Shown here piece by piece: positions 1 to 10,554 of a stretch of 64,000 nt of DNA. The DNA lies in the NCBI RefSeq assembly GCF_020379485.1, contig NC_063438.1, positions 9,004,335-9,068,334 on the forward strand, in the 5' to 3' direction. Source of the stretch: Brassica napus (Eukaryota > Streptophyta > Magnoliopsida > Brassicales > Brassicaceae). Numbering within the stretch: the stretch's first letter is position 1; every line of letters begins with the position of its first letter. The notes beneath the pieces are model-generated. The model searched no databases, was not told the origin of the DNA, and was given only the letters and a program-made list of their open reading frames with translations. The position numbers and the translations under genes are program-made.

Positions 1-59
1 AGTATATATGACAATTAATGATTTTGAATAATAAATATTTGATAAAAAAATTAGTGTAT
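1..59 (+). repeat. Helitron fragment flanking the solo LTR
   Basis: These bases closely match the interior of the Helitron at 58027-59048 (around 58237-58290; same run of ggcaattaatgattttga-type sequence followed by taataaatatttgat). This looks like a Helitron copy that was later split by the LTR element starting at base 60. The continuation after the LTR (from 1486) is too diverged to align by eye with confidence. Confidence 0.6.
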
Positions 60-276
60 TGTTGGGGTCAAAATCGGTCACGACGGAATCAATGTCGGAA
101 AGTTCTCTGGAAATGACCTCTTTGAAAAACAGAGATAAAATTCAAAAGAAAAGAGAAGCGGGAAAAACCTAAATCGAGTTTCGTATCAACTCCGAAAAGG
201 ATTCACACGATAAGTCTTCGAGAAAGATTACTCCAGGCCTCGGAAAAACGGATCACAAACAACGAAAAACCCATCG

Positions 277-380
277 TCCAACTCGCCGAAGGGGCGAGTT
301 GGACCGAACGCACCGTCCAACTCGCCAAACGGGCGATTTGGATCGAGCAAGTCGTCCAACACGCCTGTTTGGCGAGTTGG
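277..380. repeat. Three short hairpin repeats inside the LTR
   Basis: Three tandem units each contain an inverted repeat of the type CCAACTCGCC...GGCGAGTTGG (about 277-303, 315-342 and 354-380). The first arm pair is perfect over ten bases, while the others carry substitutions. They lie in the presumed U3 region of the LTR, upstream of its TATA box. Confidence 0.7.
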
Positions 381-904
381 ATCAACTAGCCTGCCTTCGC
401 CCCGTCCTCGTAGCTCCCTCCTTCGGGATTGGATCGAACCTGCTCTTGTTTCATCTCGATCGGAGTCACCGTTCGAATTTTATGATTTAAAAACCGCAAG
501 AGCTCGTTGTCTCGTATGAAGTTCGAGTTGATCGTATAGAACGGCAACAGTTAACTAAACACCTCGAACTGCCTCCACCATACGAGAAATTCGAACCTTC
601 TTCGGAATCGATGTCGTTTCGGAAGCGCTGTTTCGATAAATAGTATAAACGCTCAAGTCGGAAAACGGCCCGAAAGGGCCCAGAACGAAGCTAAAAGTTC
701 ACTCGTGATTTTATATGAAATCAAGCCCAATCATTATGACGGTTTATCTTTAAATCCACAGGAGAAGATAAATGTCAAGTTCGGAGGATAAATGTGAAGT
801 TTTCAAAAATAAACACGAAAATTGAAGGAAAATGGAATATTTTCACAAAGCGATAAACTCGACCGAGGACAGAAAGGGAAAGAGAAAACTGCCTCTAGGA
901 GGAG

Positions 905-912
905 TATATAAG
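905..912 (+). promoter_or_regulatory. TATA box of the LTR
   Basis: The sequence TATATAAG stands alone in otherwise GC-moderate LTR sequence, about 575 bp before the LTR end. That is a plausible place for the U3/R promoter. Confidence 0.55.
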
Positions 913-1485
913 CACGTCGAGGTTGAAGAGATACGGGGGACAATTCTTTCTACTCTTAGAACTCTTTGTACTTAGAAACTTTAGGCATTATTCTCGACAT
1001 GTTATGTTTCTATGACTGGCACTCGATTACTAAACAAACTCGCAAAGGCGGTTCGATCTATTGTTCTACTCTTTCAATCGAACTACGTTCTGCTTGATCC
1101 TCGAAAAGGGTATGTAGACATCCTTTCATAAGATTTAGTTCGAAATCAATCAAAACCCTTTTTGTATGTTTTTTGTCTTCTGTTATCGAGCTGCGACTCA
1201 ACTACGTTTAGGTTTTAAGTTGCTAGAACTAGGTAATTCGCTGACAGCTCTTGTGGGCGAAGCTTTTATATACTCTTGTAATGATCACAACGCTCTTACG
1301 CGGATTGGAAAAAAGATCTACCTTTTCTATAAATTCGTTTTGTTACCTTTTCATATTTTTCGCATTTATTTGGTCATTTGTCGTTGGCTCTTGCAGAGAG
1401 TCCCGGACCTTATGGAAAGTTAGGGTTTCTTTACTTTCCTCTGATTACGGAAATCGACAGTGCGAATTTTGGTTCCTGCATGTAT

Positions 1486-2690
1486 CTTCTATCATATTTG
1501 TTAAATATTTAATTATTAACATAATTACTAAAAATGTTAAAAGTATCGCAATGCAAAAAAAAAATTAATGCAAAAACATTTTCGTCTCTTTATCTTAACT
1601 GTTTAAATTTTTTTTAATATATATTAAAATCCCTAAGATTTCTCAGCCATGAACCCATGATTTTGTAACAGTTACTCTTTTTCTACATAAGTTTCATGCG
1701 CCATGAGCAGTAATAATAATTTTAAAAAATATATTGTTTTCTTAAAAAAAATATTTCAAATAGCTTTTTCAGTAGAAATATAAATATTTTTTCATAAGTA
1801 TATTTATTTTTCCTTATAAAATTTTCTCTTTTTTATTTTCATTAAATTTAAATTCTAAAAATCAAAATATATTATTTCATATTGTAATTATGATTATGTT
1901 TATTTATATATATAATGCATAAATTTTAGTTTTTGAATTTTAGTTAAGACATATTAAAATAATAAAAGAATTTATTAATTATCACAATAAAAATGTAGAT
2001 AATACTTACATTTAAGTGGTATAAAAGTAATTTATTAATTAACTCAATGAATATACTAAAATTGTTAAAGAAACATATTATATGGTGATCATATATGAAT
2101 AAATGTAAAAATATCTGAATATAAAAGATAAATTTTAGAAATTTATATTTTCAACTTTAAGTTATATATATTTATAATGATGTGATTAGTTTAAAATTGT
2201 TATTAATCGTAATACATCTAAGTTATTGTTATATTTTAAGAATTTTACCAAAAATGTAAAAATTCATAAACAAAATTTGACATGTCATTAAAAGAATTAA
2301 AATACGTTGTCATTTTCACAAATTCATGTCACATTTTATTATAAGAATGAATGTGGCAGTAACATATAATATTTTTTAAAAAAAAAATCACTTCGCAAAT
2401 AATGATTAATGGATAGTCCCGGTTTTTTAAAAATAATTTGCATAGGTATATAAGCCCCATAATTGTTTAATAACATTATTTTAAATGTTTTTAATTAAAA
2501 TTGGCAATAACCTTTAAAATAAGAAACTTTCGTTGAGGTGACCAACGAGCATGATTTCATGACAAAGTCAAGTGCGCTGGCAATTAATTCAGCGTCTAAA
2601 ACGGTAGAGACACGTGCATGACGACTAATGCCGAAACCGCCACCGCCAAACGCCACGTCATCAGAGCCGTGCACACCATGTATTCAAAAA
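1486..2690. other. AT-rich non-coding stretch
   Basis: No gene is visible. The sequence is very AT-rich, with many short poly-A and poly-T runs. It is probably decayed Helitron or other transposon sequence continuing from the left flank of the LTR. From about 2530 the base composition becomes more balanced, but no open frame of interest appears. Confidence 0.5.
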
Positions 2691-2699
2691 GGTTTTTGC

Positions 2700-2876
2700 C
2701 TCAAGCCCCCGACAAATATAGTTATTTTCGGGGCCCCATTTTCAAAATATCTATTGCAGTCTAGTGGTTAAGAGGTATGTGTTTTTGAGCAGGAGACCCC
2801 AGGTTCGATTCTTCCTTCTCTATATATTTTTCTTCTGAGAATTGCCTTAGGCCTCATTTTACCTAAGCACGCCACT
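2700..2876 (+). mobile_element. tRNA-derived SINE-like element
   Basis: A pol III-like promoter is visible: an A-box-like TAGTGGTTAAGAG near 2763 and a B-box GGTTCGATTC at 2812-2821, about 47 bases apart as in tRNA-derived SINEs. The sequence cannot fold as a complete tRNA because no acceptor stem is present. It lies directly beside the DUF604 pseudogene. The boundaries are estimates, and no clear target duplication or poly-A tail was seen. Confidence 0.5.
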
Positions 2877-3707
2877 GCATGTCATACACGTGCATCACGT
2901 TCTGCTCGACGCTCTCAGAGCTTCCGCCGATGTACCACATCTGCTCGTGATCGTACTAGGAGAGAACCTTCACGAGATTATCCGTGAAGAAGACGGTGTC
3001 GTCATCTCCCATCACGAACCAACGTACATCCAGAACCCACCCTCGGAAAAAAAAAAGTATAAGCTTCTGGCCGCCAAATAATATTAATATAACTGGCTAC
3101 ATTTTTTGTAAATATGTCTTTAGTATAGTGGTTTAATAGACATGGTTCTTTAAATACACACCAGAGTTTGCTTCCTCCCACCTGCATTATTTATTTTCGG
3201 CCACTTTTTTTTGGACATCTAGCCTTAAAAATTTAGGTCCGGCTCTGCGTACAATGGCAGATTTAGCCTATAACTGTCCCAGATTATCCGGGCGATCCGA
3301 ACCGCAGCTTTTGAGCTGCGAATTTGAATTGAGTCCATCCTGGACCTGATATTTTGATCGGGAGAGAGAAACCGTTATTTCTGAGGACTTTTGCTTGTTC
3401 ATCGAGCCAAACGAAGCCACGAGTGGATTTCCGCCACCCCCAAGGAGGTGTATTGGCTCCACTCGATCCAGCTCTCAACTGATTCGGCGATACAGAATAG
3501 GATGTGAGAGATATTAATTGGTGGGAAGGCTATGGCTTTCAGAGGCACGGTGAGAAAAGGGAGATCACACGAGGAACTGGATGAAAAAGTGGTGCGGAGA
3601 ACGAGAAAGACGGATACAATGACACACGTGAAGATGAAGAAGCGCGCGAAAAGTAATAGGTAGTTACGTGGCCGCTCCGGCATGAAGAAGAAACTTGAAA
3701 ACTTCAT
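2877..3707 (-). pseudogene. Broken DUF604 (fringe-like) glycosyltransferase gene
   Basis: Two pieces of one gene are readable on the minus strand. The first (3707 to about 3260) starts with ATG at 3707 and gives a short cytosolic tail, a membrane anchor (about residues 15-38), and then frameshifted pieces including RGFVWLDEQ, like the conserved start of DUF604 type II membrane glycosyltransferases. The second (about 3045-2877) reads RWFVMGDDDTVFF, with the DDD metal-binding motif, and continues to the family block WYIGGSSESVEQ. It is broken by an in-frame TAG eleven codons after that first block, plus at least two frameshifts. About 200 bases of unrelated, SINE-like sequence separate the pieces. 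Family members act in the Golgi as beta-1,3-glycosyltransferase-like enzymes. No 3' half of the catalytic domain remains. It is clearly non-functional. Confidence 0.8.
3085..3245 (+). mobile_element. Second, degenerate SINE-like insertion
   Basis: The stretch between the two DUF604 pieces contains TAGTATAGTGGTTTAA (A-box-like) and, about 45 bases later, CCAGAGTTTGCTTCC, a degraded B-box. Its end resembles the end of the element at 2700-2876. It probably interrupted the DUF604 gene. The boundaries are uncertain. Confidence 0.35.
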
Positions 3708-3946
3708 CACTGGAGACCACTTAGTTGATATAACAAAAAGATAAAAGATGAATAAGAAGTAGAAGTAGACACGTTAATGAAATACAAATGACGGGGATTT
3801 ATCATATATCAGAAATCATTATAGTTGTATATAAATTTAGTTTTAAAACTCACCTTAGGCCCCAAAATCACAATACTATATACATAAAGAACCACCAACT
3901 TAGTTTTCTTAACATTGGTGTCTTGTTCTTGTTTCAAGAACTTAGC

Positions 3947-4779
3947 TGTAATATCTTGCTTTCTGATATATGATAAATCTGGTATATGATGAAAAGTTTA
4001 AAAGAACTAATTTGGCTACCTATGTCCTCAAAGTGTGCTTATTTTTTTGGCACACATCCGTTTAAAACTCTAGAGTTAAACGTGTTTGAGCTAGAGTAGT
4101 GGAAGGATATGTGAGCTATCGAGAAGTGATTCGCAACATCGTGCAAGTGAAGTCAAAGCACGGGAAAAGGTCATGTGGTCAATAAACATGACTGATGAGC
4201 CTTAACATACTGTCCATCGCGCCGAATGTGGCCCAGGGTCCGAGTGAGCGGGCATGGGTAATCCATTATCCATGGGTGAGCGGGTGTAGGTAATCCATTA
4301 TCTGTGGGCGATCGGGGCGTTACAAGTGGTATTAGAGCTAGTTAGCCATCTCGGTTCTGATTCGAGAGCTGTCTTGAGACATGTTGTGGTGCGTAACGAG
4401 GACATTGCGCTCTGTGAGTAGAGGTGAACTATAACATTCTAATTTCTGGTATATGATGAAAGGCTTAAGATAATTGATTTGGCTATCTATGTCACTATAG
4501 TGCGCTACCTTTTCGGGCATACATCTGTTTAAAATTCCAGAGTTAAGCGTGCTTGAGCTGGAATATTAGAAGGATGGATGACCTATCGGAAAAGGATTCG
4601 CGATATTGTGTGAGTAAGGACAAAGCATGGGATAATGTCATGTGATTATTGCAGGTTCACTAAACATGACTAATGAGCCTCCGAAAAAGTAATACACCCT
4701 CCGTCGCACGGAATGGGGCCCACGGGCCAAGTGAGCATGCATGAATGGCCCATTAGCTATGCGTGGTCGGAGCATTACA
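3947..4779 (+). mobile_element. TRIM-like miniature LTR retrotransposon
   Basis: Two diverged direct repeats of about 350-380 bp (3947-4324 and 4430-4779) share CTGGTATATGATGAAA near the start, AGAGTTAA and GATTCGC in the middle, and ATTACA or GTTACA at the end. Two bases after the first repeat lies TGGTATTAGAGC (4327-4338), one change from the primer binding site complementary to initiator methionine tRNA (TGGTATCAGAGC). Only about 105 bp lie between the repeats, with no coding capacity and a purine-rich tract just before the second repeat. This is the architecture of TRIM elements. No target duplication is visible, so the copy is old. Confidence 0.7.
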
Positions 4780-4784
4780 GTAGT

Positions 4785-5130
4785 CTCTTGGATTCTCAAC
4801 TTCTAATGATGCATTCTCCAGTTCCTCATGCTTCTTTTCAGTCACCAAATTCTGCTTTTAGTTCTTAGAACTATAACCTCAGCTTTCTTCAGCTGGAATA
4901 GAGAAAGACAGAATTTTTTTTACAGAAATACTAACCCAAAGCGCCTAAAACCAGCTACCAAACCGGTGAATGAGTGAAACCCTAACCGACAGCACAAAAG
5001 AGAGACAAAACAGTGAGCCCACTGCCGAATGAAATTCGCCAAAACCATCCTTCACAAAGGCATCCACGTCAACAACAAATTATTGCCAGAGCTAGAACAC
5101 CATACAAAACACTATTCGGAAAAGAGAAGA
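4785..5130. other. Possible gene remnant next to the TRIM
   Basis: On the minus strand an exon-like piece (about 4870-4790) follows a CAG acceptor and reads NLVTEKKHEELENASLEVEN, a charged coiled-coil-like string. Nothing further can be joined to it with confidence. It may be the remnant of a coiled-coil gene cut by the TRIM and by the MITE at 5138. The pre-insertion sequence resumes at 5888 as purine-rich, UTR-like DNA. Confidence 0.3.
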
Positions 5131-5137
5131 GAAGCTA

Positions 5138-5880
5138 GGCATGGGTGTCGGGTGTGTAAAATCGGGTTCATCTCTGGTTCAACTGGGTTTTGGTTTTTCG
5201 GGGGCATGAAATTTGAACCCATTCGGATATTTTTAAAGTTATGTTCAGATCCGGTCGGCGTAGCAACACATCATAAACCCAGTTGAACTCGTTTTAACTT
5301 CTGTTCTACATCGGTTTTGGTTAATATTTATTTGTGATTCAACATTACACACTTTAGTTCACAAACTCAGAAATTTTAAATAATTTTCACTAACAGAAAC
5401 TTCGTGGAATGATTCAGAATTAGTGGCTAAAAGGAGAAAAATATAAAAATTAAATTAGCAACTAACAATTTTATAAAAGTAGAAAACATTATTTTAACTT
5501 GAAAATAAATCAACCTTGTTAAACTTAAAAGCATACTTATTTAAAATTAACCTTCAAAATGCAACTGTCAAAACATAAGAACTTTGATATTTGACCAAAT
5601 ACCAAATATATATTAAACTAAATATTTGAGATAATTATTCATCTAATAAATACTTACTTTGGGTATTCAATAGTATTTTAGAGTATTTTGGGTAATTCGG
5701 GATTTCAAAATTTTGGGAACTTCTCGAATATCTATTCATGTTAGTTTCTGTAAAACATATAATCCGAAATACCGTAGAACAAGACCCATTCGGTATTTAT
5801 GTCGGATTTGGTTCCATTCAAATTCATATTTTTCGGGTCGGGTTCAGTTTTTGAATTTGGTTTATTTTCCACCCCTGGGT
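5138..5880. mobile_element. hAT-type MITE rich in CCGAAC/GGTTCGG
   Basis: The element begins GGCATGGGTGTCGGG and ends TTTTCCACCCCTGGGT, giving imperfect terminal inverted repeats. It is flanked by a direct repeat GAAGCTA at 5131-5137 and 5881-5887. The edges are rich in runs resembling CCGAACCC or its complement and the centre is AT-rich. It belongs to the same family as the copies at 11629, 36913, 56087 and 62786. No protein is encoded. Confidence 0.65.
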
Positions 5881-6063
5881 GAAGCTACTTCTGCTGAGAG
5901 GAAACCGTAGAAACACGGTGGAGTAAAGAAACTACCACCTAATGCAACAGAGAAGCTCACTGGGTGGAAGAAACAACGAAAAGAGCATGCGATTAAAAAA
6001 AAAACATATCTATTGGTTTCACTGGTTTGGAGGGCAATATACAGAATCTACACACAAATCATA

Positions 6064-6172
6064 TCACATTTTGGACATCTCGCTCCGATGGGAACAAAAA
6101 ATAGAATATATACAGAAACGATTGAAAAAACTCAAAAACTTGTGTCCACACTTGTTTTCTTAACCTAATCTT
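6064..6172 (-). pseudogene. RING-finger gene relic A
   Basis: On the minus strand this is a decayed copy of the end of the RING gene at 30380-30709. AACAAGTGTGGACAC encodes NKCGH, and further on GAGCGAGATGTCCAAA encodes ARCPK, where the intact gene has CPNC. Small insertions break the frame. It matches relic B at 28516-28620 over the same bases and continues into shared downstream sequence, so both come from duplication of one locus. Confidence 0.65.
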
Positions 6173-6492
6173 AGTTTCCCGACATATAACGATTTTGTTT
6201 ACTTTGAAACATAAATAATATGTGCTCTGTTTTTGCGTGAAAGAAAAAAGGGAATTATGAAAAAGGTGTTCAGAGATTGAGTTATCCCCTTGGATAATCT
6301 TTGAGACTCAAAATTTTTGTTTCCTAATATTGATAAATTCCTTCCTTGGGTACCTTTTGATAAATTTCAGATTTGAATCATGGGTGCGAGGTCGGAGGTG
6401 TAGACTTTGGAGAACGTGTGGAGTGATAGCCACATGCCCCCCTGGACCAGGTTCGCTTTGTAATATAGGGCTTAAGTTCTTCTTCATTCATT
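6173..6492. other. Duplicated upstream segment, cut by the CACTA element
   Basis: This stretch aligns by eye with 28640-28810 (shared ctttgaaacataaataatatg and a diverged but recognisable stretch ending in an aatatagg/aatattgg-type run). The homology resumes after the CACTA element at 11253. No coding sequence is seen. Confidence 0.55.
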
Positions 6493-7081
6493 TTTTACAA
6501 AAACATATTTTTTACGAGGGCAATATACGTTGTTTTTCTTCGTCGTAAACGGGGTGTTACGACGAATGAACCTCGAAACACGTTTCGTCGTAAAACGTCC
6601 CGTCGTAACCGACGTTTCGTCGTAAATGACTTGTTAAGTTTACGACGAAATTATTCCTCGTAAAGCGCAGGGCAGAGATTCGTCGTAAACGACACGTAAA
6701 TTTCGTGGTAAACTCCACGTAATGGATTCGATAAAGCACACGTAAACATTTTTCGTTGTAACACCCTCGTAAATGTTTCGATGTAAACTCCACGTAACAT
6801 TTCGATGTAAAGACCACGTCAATCTTCGTAATTCGACTCGTAATTATTTTCGACGGTAATCAGTTGTAAATGTTACGTCGAGCCTACATCGACGTTTTCG
6901 TTTTATATATTTTTGAATATGTTTTTAACCTCAAATATATATATATAAATTTGAATTTATTAAAATTCAGAATTTTAAATAATTTAATTTTAAAACGAAA
7001 TATGAAAATAAAAAACATTTATAAAAAGCATTTAAAAGTCATAATATTTAAATTCATAATACAAAACGAAATATTAAAAAA

Positions 7082-8733
7082 CTACATATCATCGAAGTAG
7101 TCGGTGGGGTTGCTCGGCTGTTGACGGGTTGGATCGGACTCTTGGGGATCTCGTACTGGCAACCCAAGAGCGGCTCGTCTCTGACTCAACATTCTCTGCA
7201 TAACCGGGTTTCCCACGGCCATCACGTCTAGCAAATCCTCAAGAGAGTCTAAACGAACCTGCTGGCTATCCATTCGAGCTTTCATCTGAGAAGTCTCTTC
7301 ATCCCGTCTCGAAGTGTATGACGAAGTTGCCCTTGCAACTTGGTTACAGAGCCTTTATACCGACTATTCGTCCCTTCTTTCTAGGAGCCAGCTATAAAAT
7401 TAAAACATATATTAATATAGTTATTAAAAATAATGTAAACAAAAATTTTTAGTTGTACTACCTCTTCGAAGATTCTGTCGGCTTCTTCGGTGGACAATGT
7501 GACGGGTAATCCATCGGGAGACTCCTGAGTTAGTTGCGTCTCCCGTTCTTCAATCCGAGTAGCCACTGCTTGAGCGAGTTTCTCAGATGCAGGATCCACA
7601 AAAACTCCGTCGGATGTGGCGTGAGTCATCTTGAATAGGTCAGACAGAGATGGTAAGACTCCCGTCTTCTCCAACTACAAAAAAAAAATATTAAAAATTA
7701 TATTAATTGAATATTTTAAAATAAATATTTAAAAACAAAACTTACAACTTCTAGACGGATGCCTGCATGTGGTTTTTGGCCGGTTCTGTGAAGCATGGGC
7801 AAATTACCATCTTTATCCTTCGTTCTTCGAGAAGCCGAGCACGAATTGGCCTTTTTGATCGAAGAGGGGTGCTTCCAGTAGGCGATGAGGCCATCCCACA
7901 CATCCTTCGTGAGCTCAGTGGGCTTTCCCTCATACCCGTCGAGCTCCCACTTGTCCTTCCAATCGGAGACTGTGTTGCAGAGGCGGATCTTTGCTTTTGC
8001 AACGAATTCCGCCTTCACCATCTCGGTGATTCCCAAAGACCAATGCCACTTTTGCTGAAACACAAAAAATTTGAAAAAATTACAATTAATATTAATATTT
8101 AAAAATATATACATATTTAAAAGTGAAAATTTAATTAAATTTAAAAATCTTACCGCAAACATTTTAAACCAAGTGATCTTAACGTGATTTGGAGTCTTGC
8201 TCCAGTTCGGATATGCCCCGTCGTAGTAACCCTTAATCGTTTTCGAAACGCTCCGGCCAACACGGTTGTTAGCCCCAAACCTGAAAGGAAAACAATTTAA
8301 CCGTTAAAAAATAAAAATAATTTAAATTTTAATGTAATAAAATTAATAACTTACCAATAAGTTCCTCGGGGTCTATCGGGGTCTAGAACATCCAAACCCT
8401 CCCGTCCAGGCTGGGCAAGCAAATCCTCTACCGTATATCTCGCGAATGGAGCATACGAAGGCACACGCAAATCCGGATGAACTGCACCTTCTGGGACAGG
8501 CTCAGGTGCAGCCGCTGGAGGAGGAGGTGGAGGCATATGCGGTGGAGGCATTTGCGGTGGAGGCATCTGCGGTGGAGGAGGACTCCAAGCAACTCTCTGA
8601 GAAGGCTGAGAGTCTGGAACTGCGGTGGAGGATGATGGACCGGAAGACGATGGACCGAAGAAGATGTACCGGAACCATCGTCGCCAAACAAATCTCTATA
8701 GCTAGGTGCTCTGGATTTTCTTCTAGGAGCCAT
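7082..8733 (-). pseudogene. CACTA TnpA-like protein (PF03004-type), degenerate
   Basis: Five exons can be followed on the minus strand: 8733-8355, 8280-8154, 8054-7746, 7674-7462 and from 7391 down, with GT-AG junctions at each step. The product starts MAPRRKSRAPSYRDLFG, has a proline-rich stretch (PPPQMPPPHMPPPPPP), then the conserved block WSKTPNHVKITWFKMFA/QKWHWSLGITEMVKAEF typical of plant transposase PF03004 (En/Spm, Ptta). A coiled segment and MDSQQVRLDSLEDLLDVM lie near the end. A frameshift near 8650 separates the N-terminus from the proline-rich part, and at least two more break the last exon. Related proteins bind subterminal repeats of CACTA elements. This copy is probably not functional. 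Confidence 0.8.
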
Positions 8734-8785
8734 CTAAAAAAACTAAAATAAATTTAATCAATTACGACATAATAAAAATATTTTT

Positions 8786-8892
8786 CCGTTACCTAACTAA
8801 TCACCTAAACTAATTACCTAACTAATCACCTAAACTAATTCCGTTACCTAACTAATCACCTAAACTAATTTTAAAAAAAAAAAAAAAAAAAG
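8786..8892. repeat. Short tandem repeat CCTAACTAATCACCTAAACTAATT
   Basis: Three to four diverged copies of a roughly 25-30-bp AT-rich unit (taactaatcacctaaact) are followed by a poly-A and GA run. They sit just upstream of the TnpA-like gene, in its presumed promoter or leader. Confidence 0.6.
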
Positions 8893-8999
8893 AGAGAGAA
8901 GAGAGAGTTTACCTTAGAGAGAGCAAAGGAATTTGGGAGGAATGAGCGAGGCAGCCTCGCTCTCGGCGTCTCCTTATGTAGATTAGGATTCGTCGTAAA

Positions 9000-9190
9000 A
9001 GCGACGTAATTTTACGACGAATTTACCAGGCCCGCGTTTTTCCATTTACGACGAATTTACCAGGCCCGCGTTTTTTCATTTACGACGAAATTACCAGGCC
9101 CGTGTTTTTCGTTTTACGACGAAATTACCAGGCCCGTGTTTTTCGTTTTACGACGAAATTACCAGGCCCGCGTTTTTCCATTTACGACGA
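9000..9190. repeat. 35-bp tandem repeats inside the CACTA element
   Basis: About five copies of a unit of roughly 35 bp contain TTTACGACGAAATT followed by ACCAGGCCCGCGTTTTTC. Each unit carries the TACGACGA motif that also fills the element's ends. The repeats sit between the two transposase-related genes, so they may be an internal binding or promoter array. Confidence 0.75.
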
Positions 9191-9385
9191 AATTACGACG
9201 CTTAACCCTAAACACCGAGAATGAAATCCCTAAACCCCAAAGTCACATATCATCTAACATCATATCTTATTTCATACTACTTCTTACTCTTTCTTTTAGA
9301 AAATGTTACAATAGAGAAATCCAACATTTGATACATATATTACATCACTCTAAATCGTTTTCATTCTCATCACTATTACATCAGT

Positions 9386-10213
9386 CTAAATCGTTTTCGT
9401 TCTCATCACTATCATTACAATCATCATCGTCGCTTCTCTCGAACTCGTCTTCACGCAGTTGTCGATGCAAACATCAATCATCTCCGAGGGTAACCCAAGA
9501 CTATAAACCAATTTCTGAATCTCATAATAAGATTCAGCAGACACATTGTCTTCTGGCAAATACTCTTTAAACAACTCCGCCCATGCATCCATGCAATTCT
9601 CAGGTAAATTATGATCCGTTTTAATATTCATCATCCTAGCTGCTAGAGACAATTTAGAGAGACCTTCTCTACAACCAGTGTAGATTGGTTGATTTGCAGC
9701 ATCTAGCATTTCATAAAACCTTTTTGCATCCAAATTAGGTTCTTCTACATTTCCAGTTCCATCTGCTATTGTTGTAGTTGTTTCTAAAAATGCATCACTA
9801 ATCATATCTTGAACCCTATCATGATCTACCATCTGCTCCTCTTGATGATAATTATGTTCATTATGCACATGATTCAGTTCTTCATTATGATGAGCATCCT
9901 CAAAATTAGCATTACTACTACTAGCTTCATTTCCCCCATAACCCTCTCCATGTTGATACCAAATGTAGTACTGTGGTGTAAATCCTCTGTTTACTAAATG
10001 ATTCCATACAGTTTCACTACGTGCAAATTTTGAATTCTTGCATTTTGAACAGGGGCAGAACATCTTACCGTTTTCCTGCGTGATCGGTGTACAGCCCGCC
10101 TGGTGCATGAATGTCTCTAGCCCGTTCAGAAATGCATTCGTCACTCTCCCGTCGGAATCTTTGTGCAAATACATCCAACTTCGTAACTCGTAAATACTAC
10201 CGCCACCGACCAT
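9386..10213 (-). pseudogene. CACTA TnpD-like transposase, N-terminal remnant
   Basis: The ATG at 10213 begins MVGGGSIYELRSWMYLHK, followed by DGRVTNAFLNGLETFMHQA and a cysteine pattern (FCPCSKCKN) ending in HLVNRGF. This is the transposase-associated domain (PF13963-type) that opens plant En/Spm TnpD transposases. The frame continues for about 275 residues, then ends in a degenerate tail (TMMIVMIVMRTKTI). The catalytic part, several hundred residues in intact family members, is absent. The remnant cannot act as a transposase. Confidence 0.8.
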
Positions 10214-10554
10214 TTTTTCTTCTATTTTTTTTTTATTTTTTTTTTCCGTTTGGGTCTTGTGAGGAAGAGAGTTGTGTGTTGTGAGGAAGAGAGTTGTGGG
10301 AAATGACATATATATAGAGAAATTTTCGAGTTGGGTAGTTGAAATATAACAACGATTTTACAATGAAACTTTTACATGGATTTTACATAGTTTTTTATAA
10401 CGATTTTACAACGAACTTCGATAAGTTTTTCACCTAAATATAACGGTAACATGATTCGTTGTAATATCGATGTAAAGTTTTCTTTTCGACGTACTTACGT
10501 CGTAATATTACATGGCGTTTACGATGAAATTTGGTTTCGTTGGGTTCGTCGTAA

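Larger units (their letters stand above)
60..1480 (+). mobile_element. Solo LTR of an LTR retrotransposon, with 5-bp TSD
   Basis: The element begins TGTTGGGGTC and ends GGTTCCTGCA, so it has the TG...CA termini of LTRs. It is flanked by a perfect 5-bp duplication TGTAT at 55-59 and 1481-1485. No internal region, primer binding site or second LTR is attached, so this is a solo LTR of about 1.42 kb left by unequal recombination. A TATA-like box at 905-912 fits an LTR promoter on the + strand. The length and the G-rich start suggest a Ty3/gypsy-type element, but the family cannot be assigned without the internal genes. Small open frames inside it have no recognisable product. Confidence 0.85.

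Noticed and set aside
203..490. Open frames on both strands inside the LTR at 203-490
   Set aside because: They follow the CCAACTCGCC hairpin repeats and give repetitive peptides; no family is recognisable and the region is LTR U3.
1166..1568. Overlapping 85- and 105-residue open frames near the LTR end
   Set aside because: They run across the LTR boundary at 1480 and have no recognisable domain.
2762..2825. A tRNA gene
   Set aside because: A- and B-box-like motifs are present but no acceptor stem or anticodon arm forms; treated as a SINE.
2890..3081. Plus-strand frame beginning MHHVLLDALRAS
   Set aside because: It is the antisense shadow of the DUF604 pseudogene, whose minus-strand reading has the family motifs.
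5029..5286. Frame MKFAKTILHKGIHVNNKLL as an SPX-like gene start
   Set aside because: Only a vague likeness, and it runs into the MITE at 5138; no SPX core follows.
8446..8751. Plus-strand 101-residue frame over the CACTA gene
   Set aside because: Antisense of the proline-rich exon of the TnpA-like gene; acidic repeats are the complement of proline codons.
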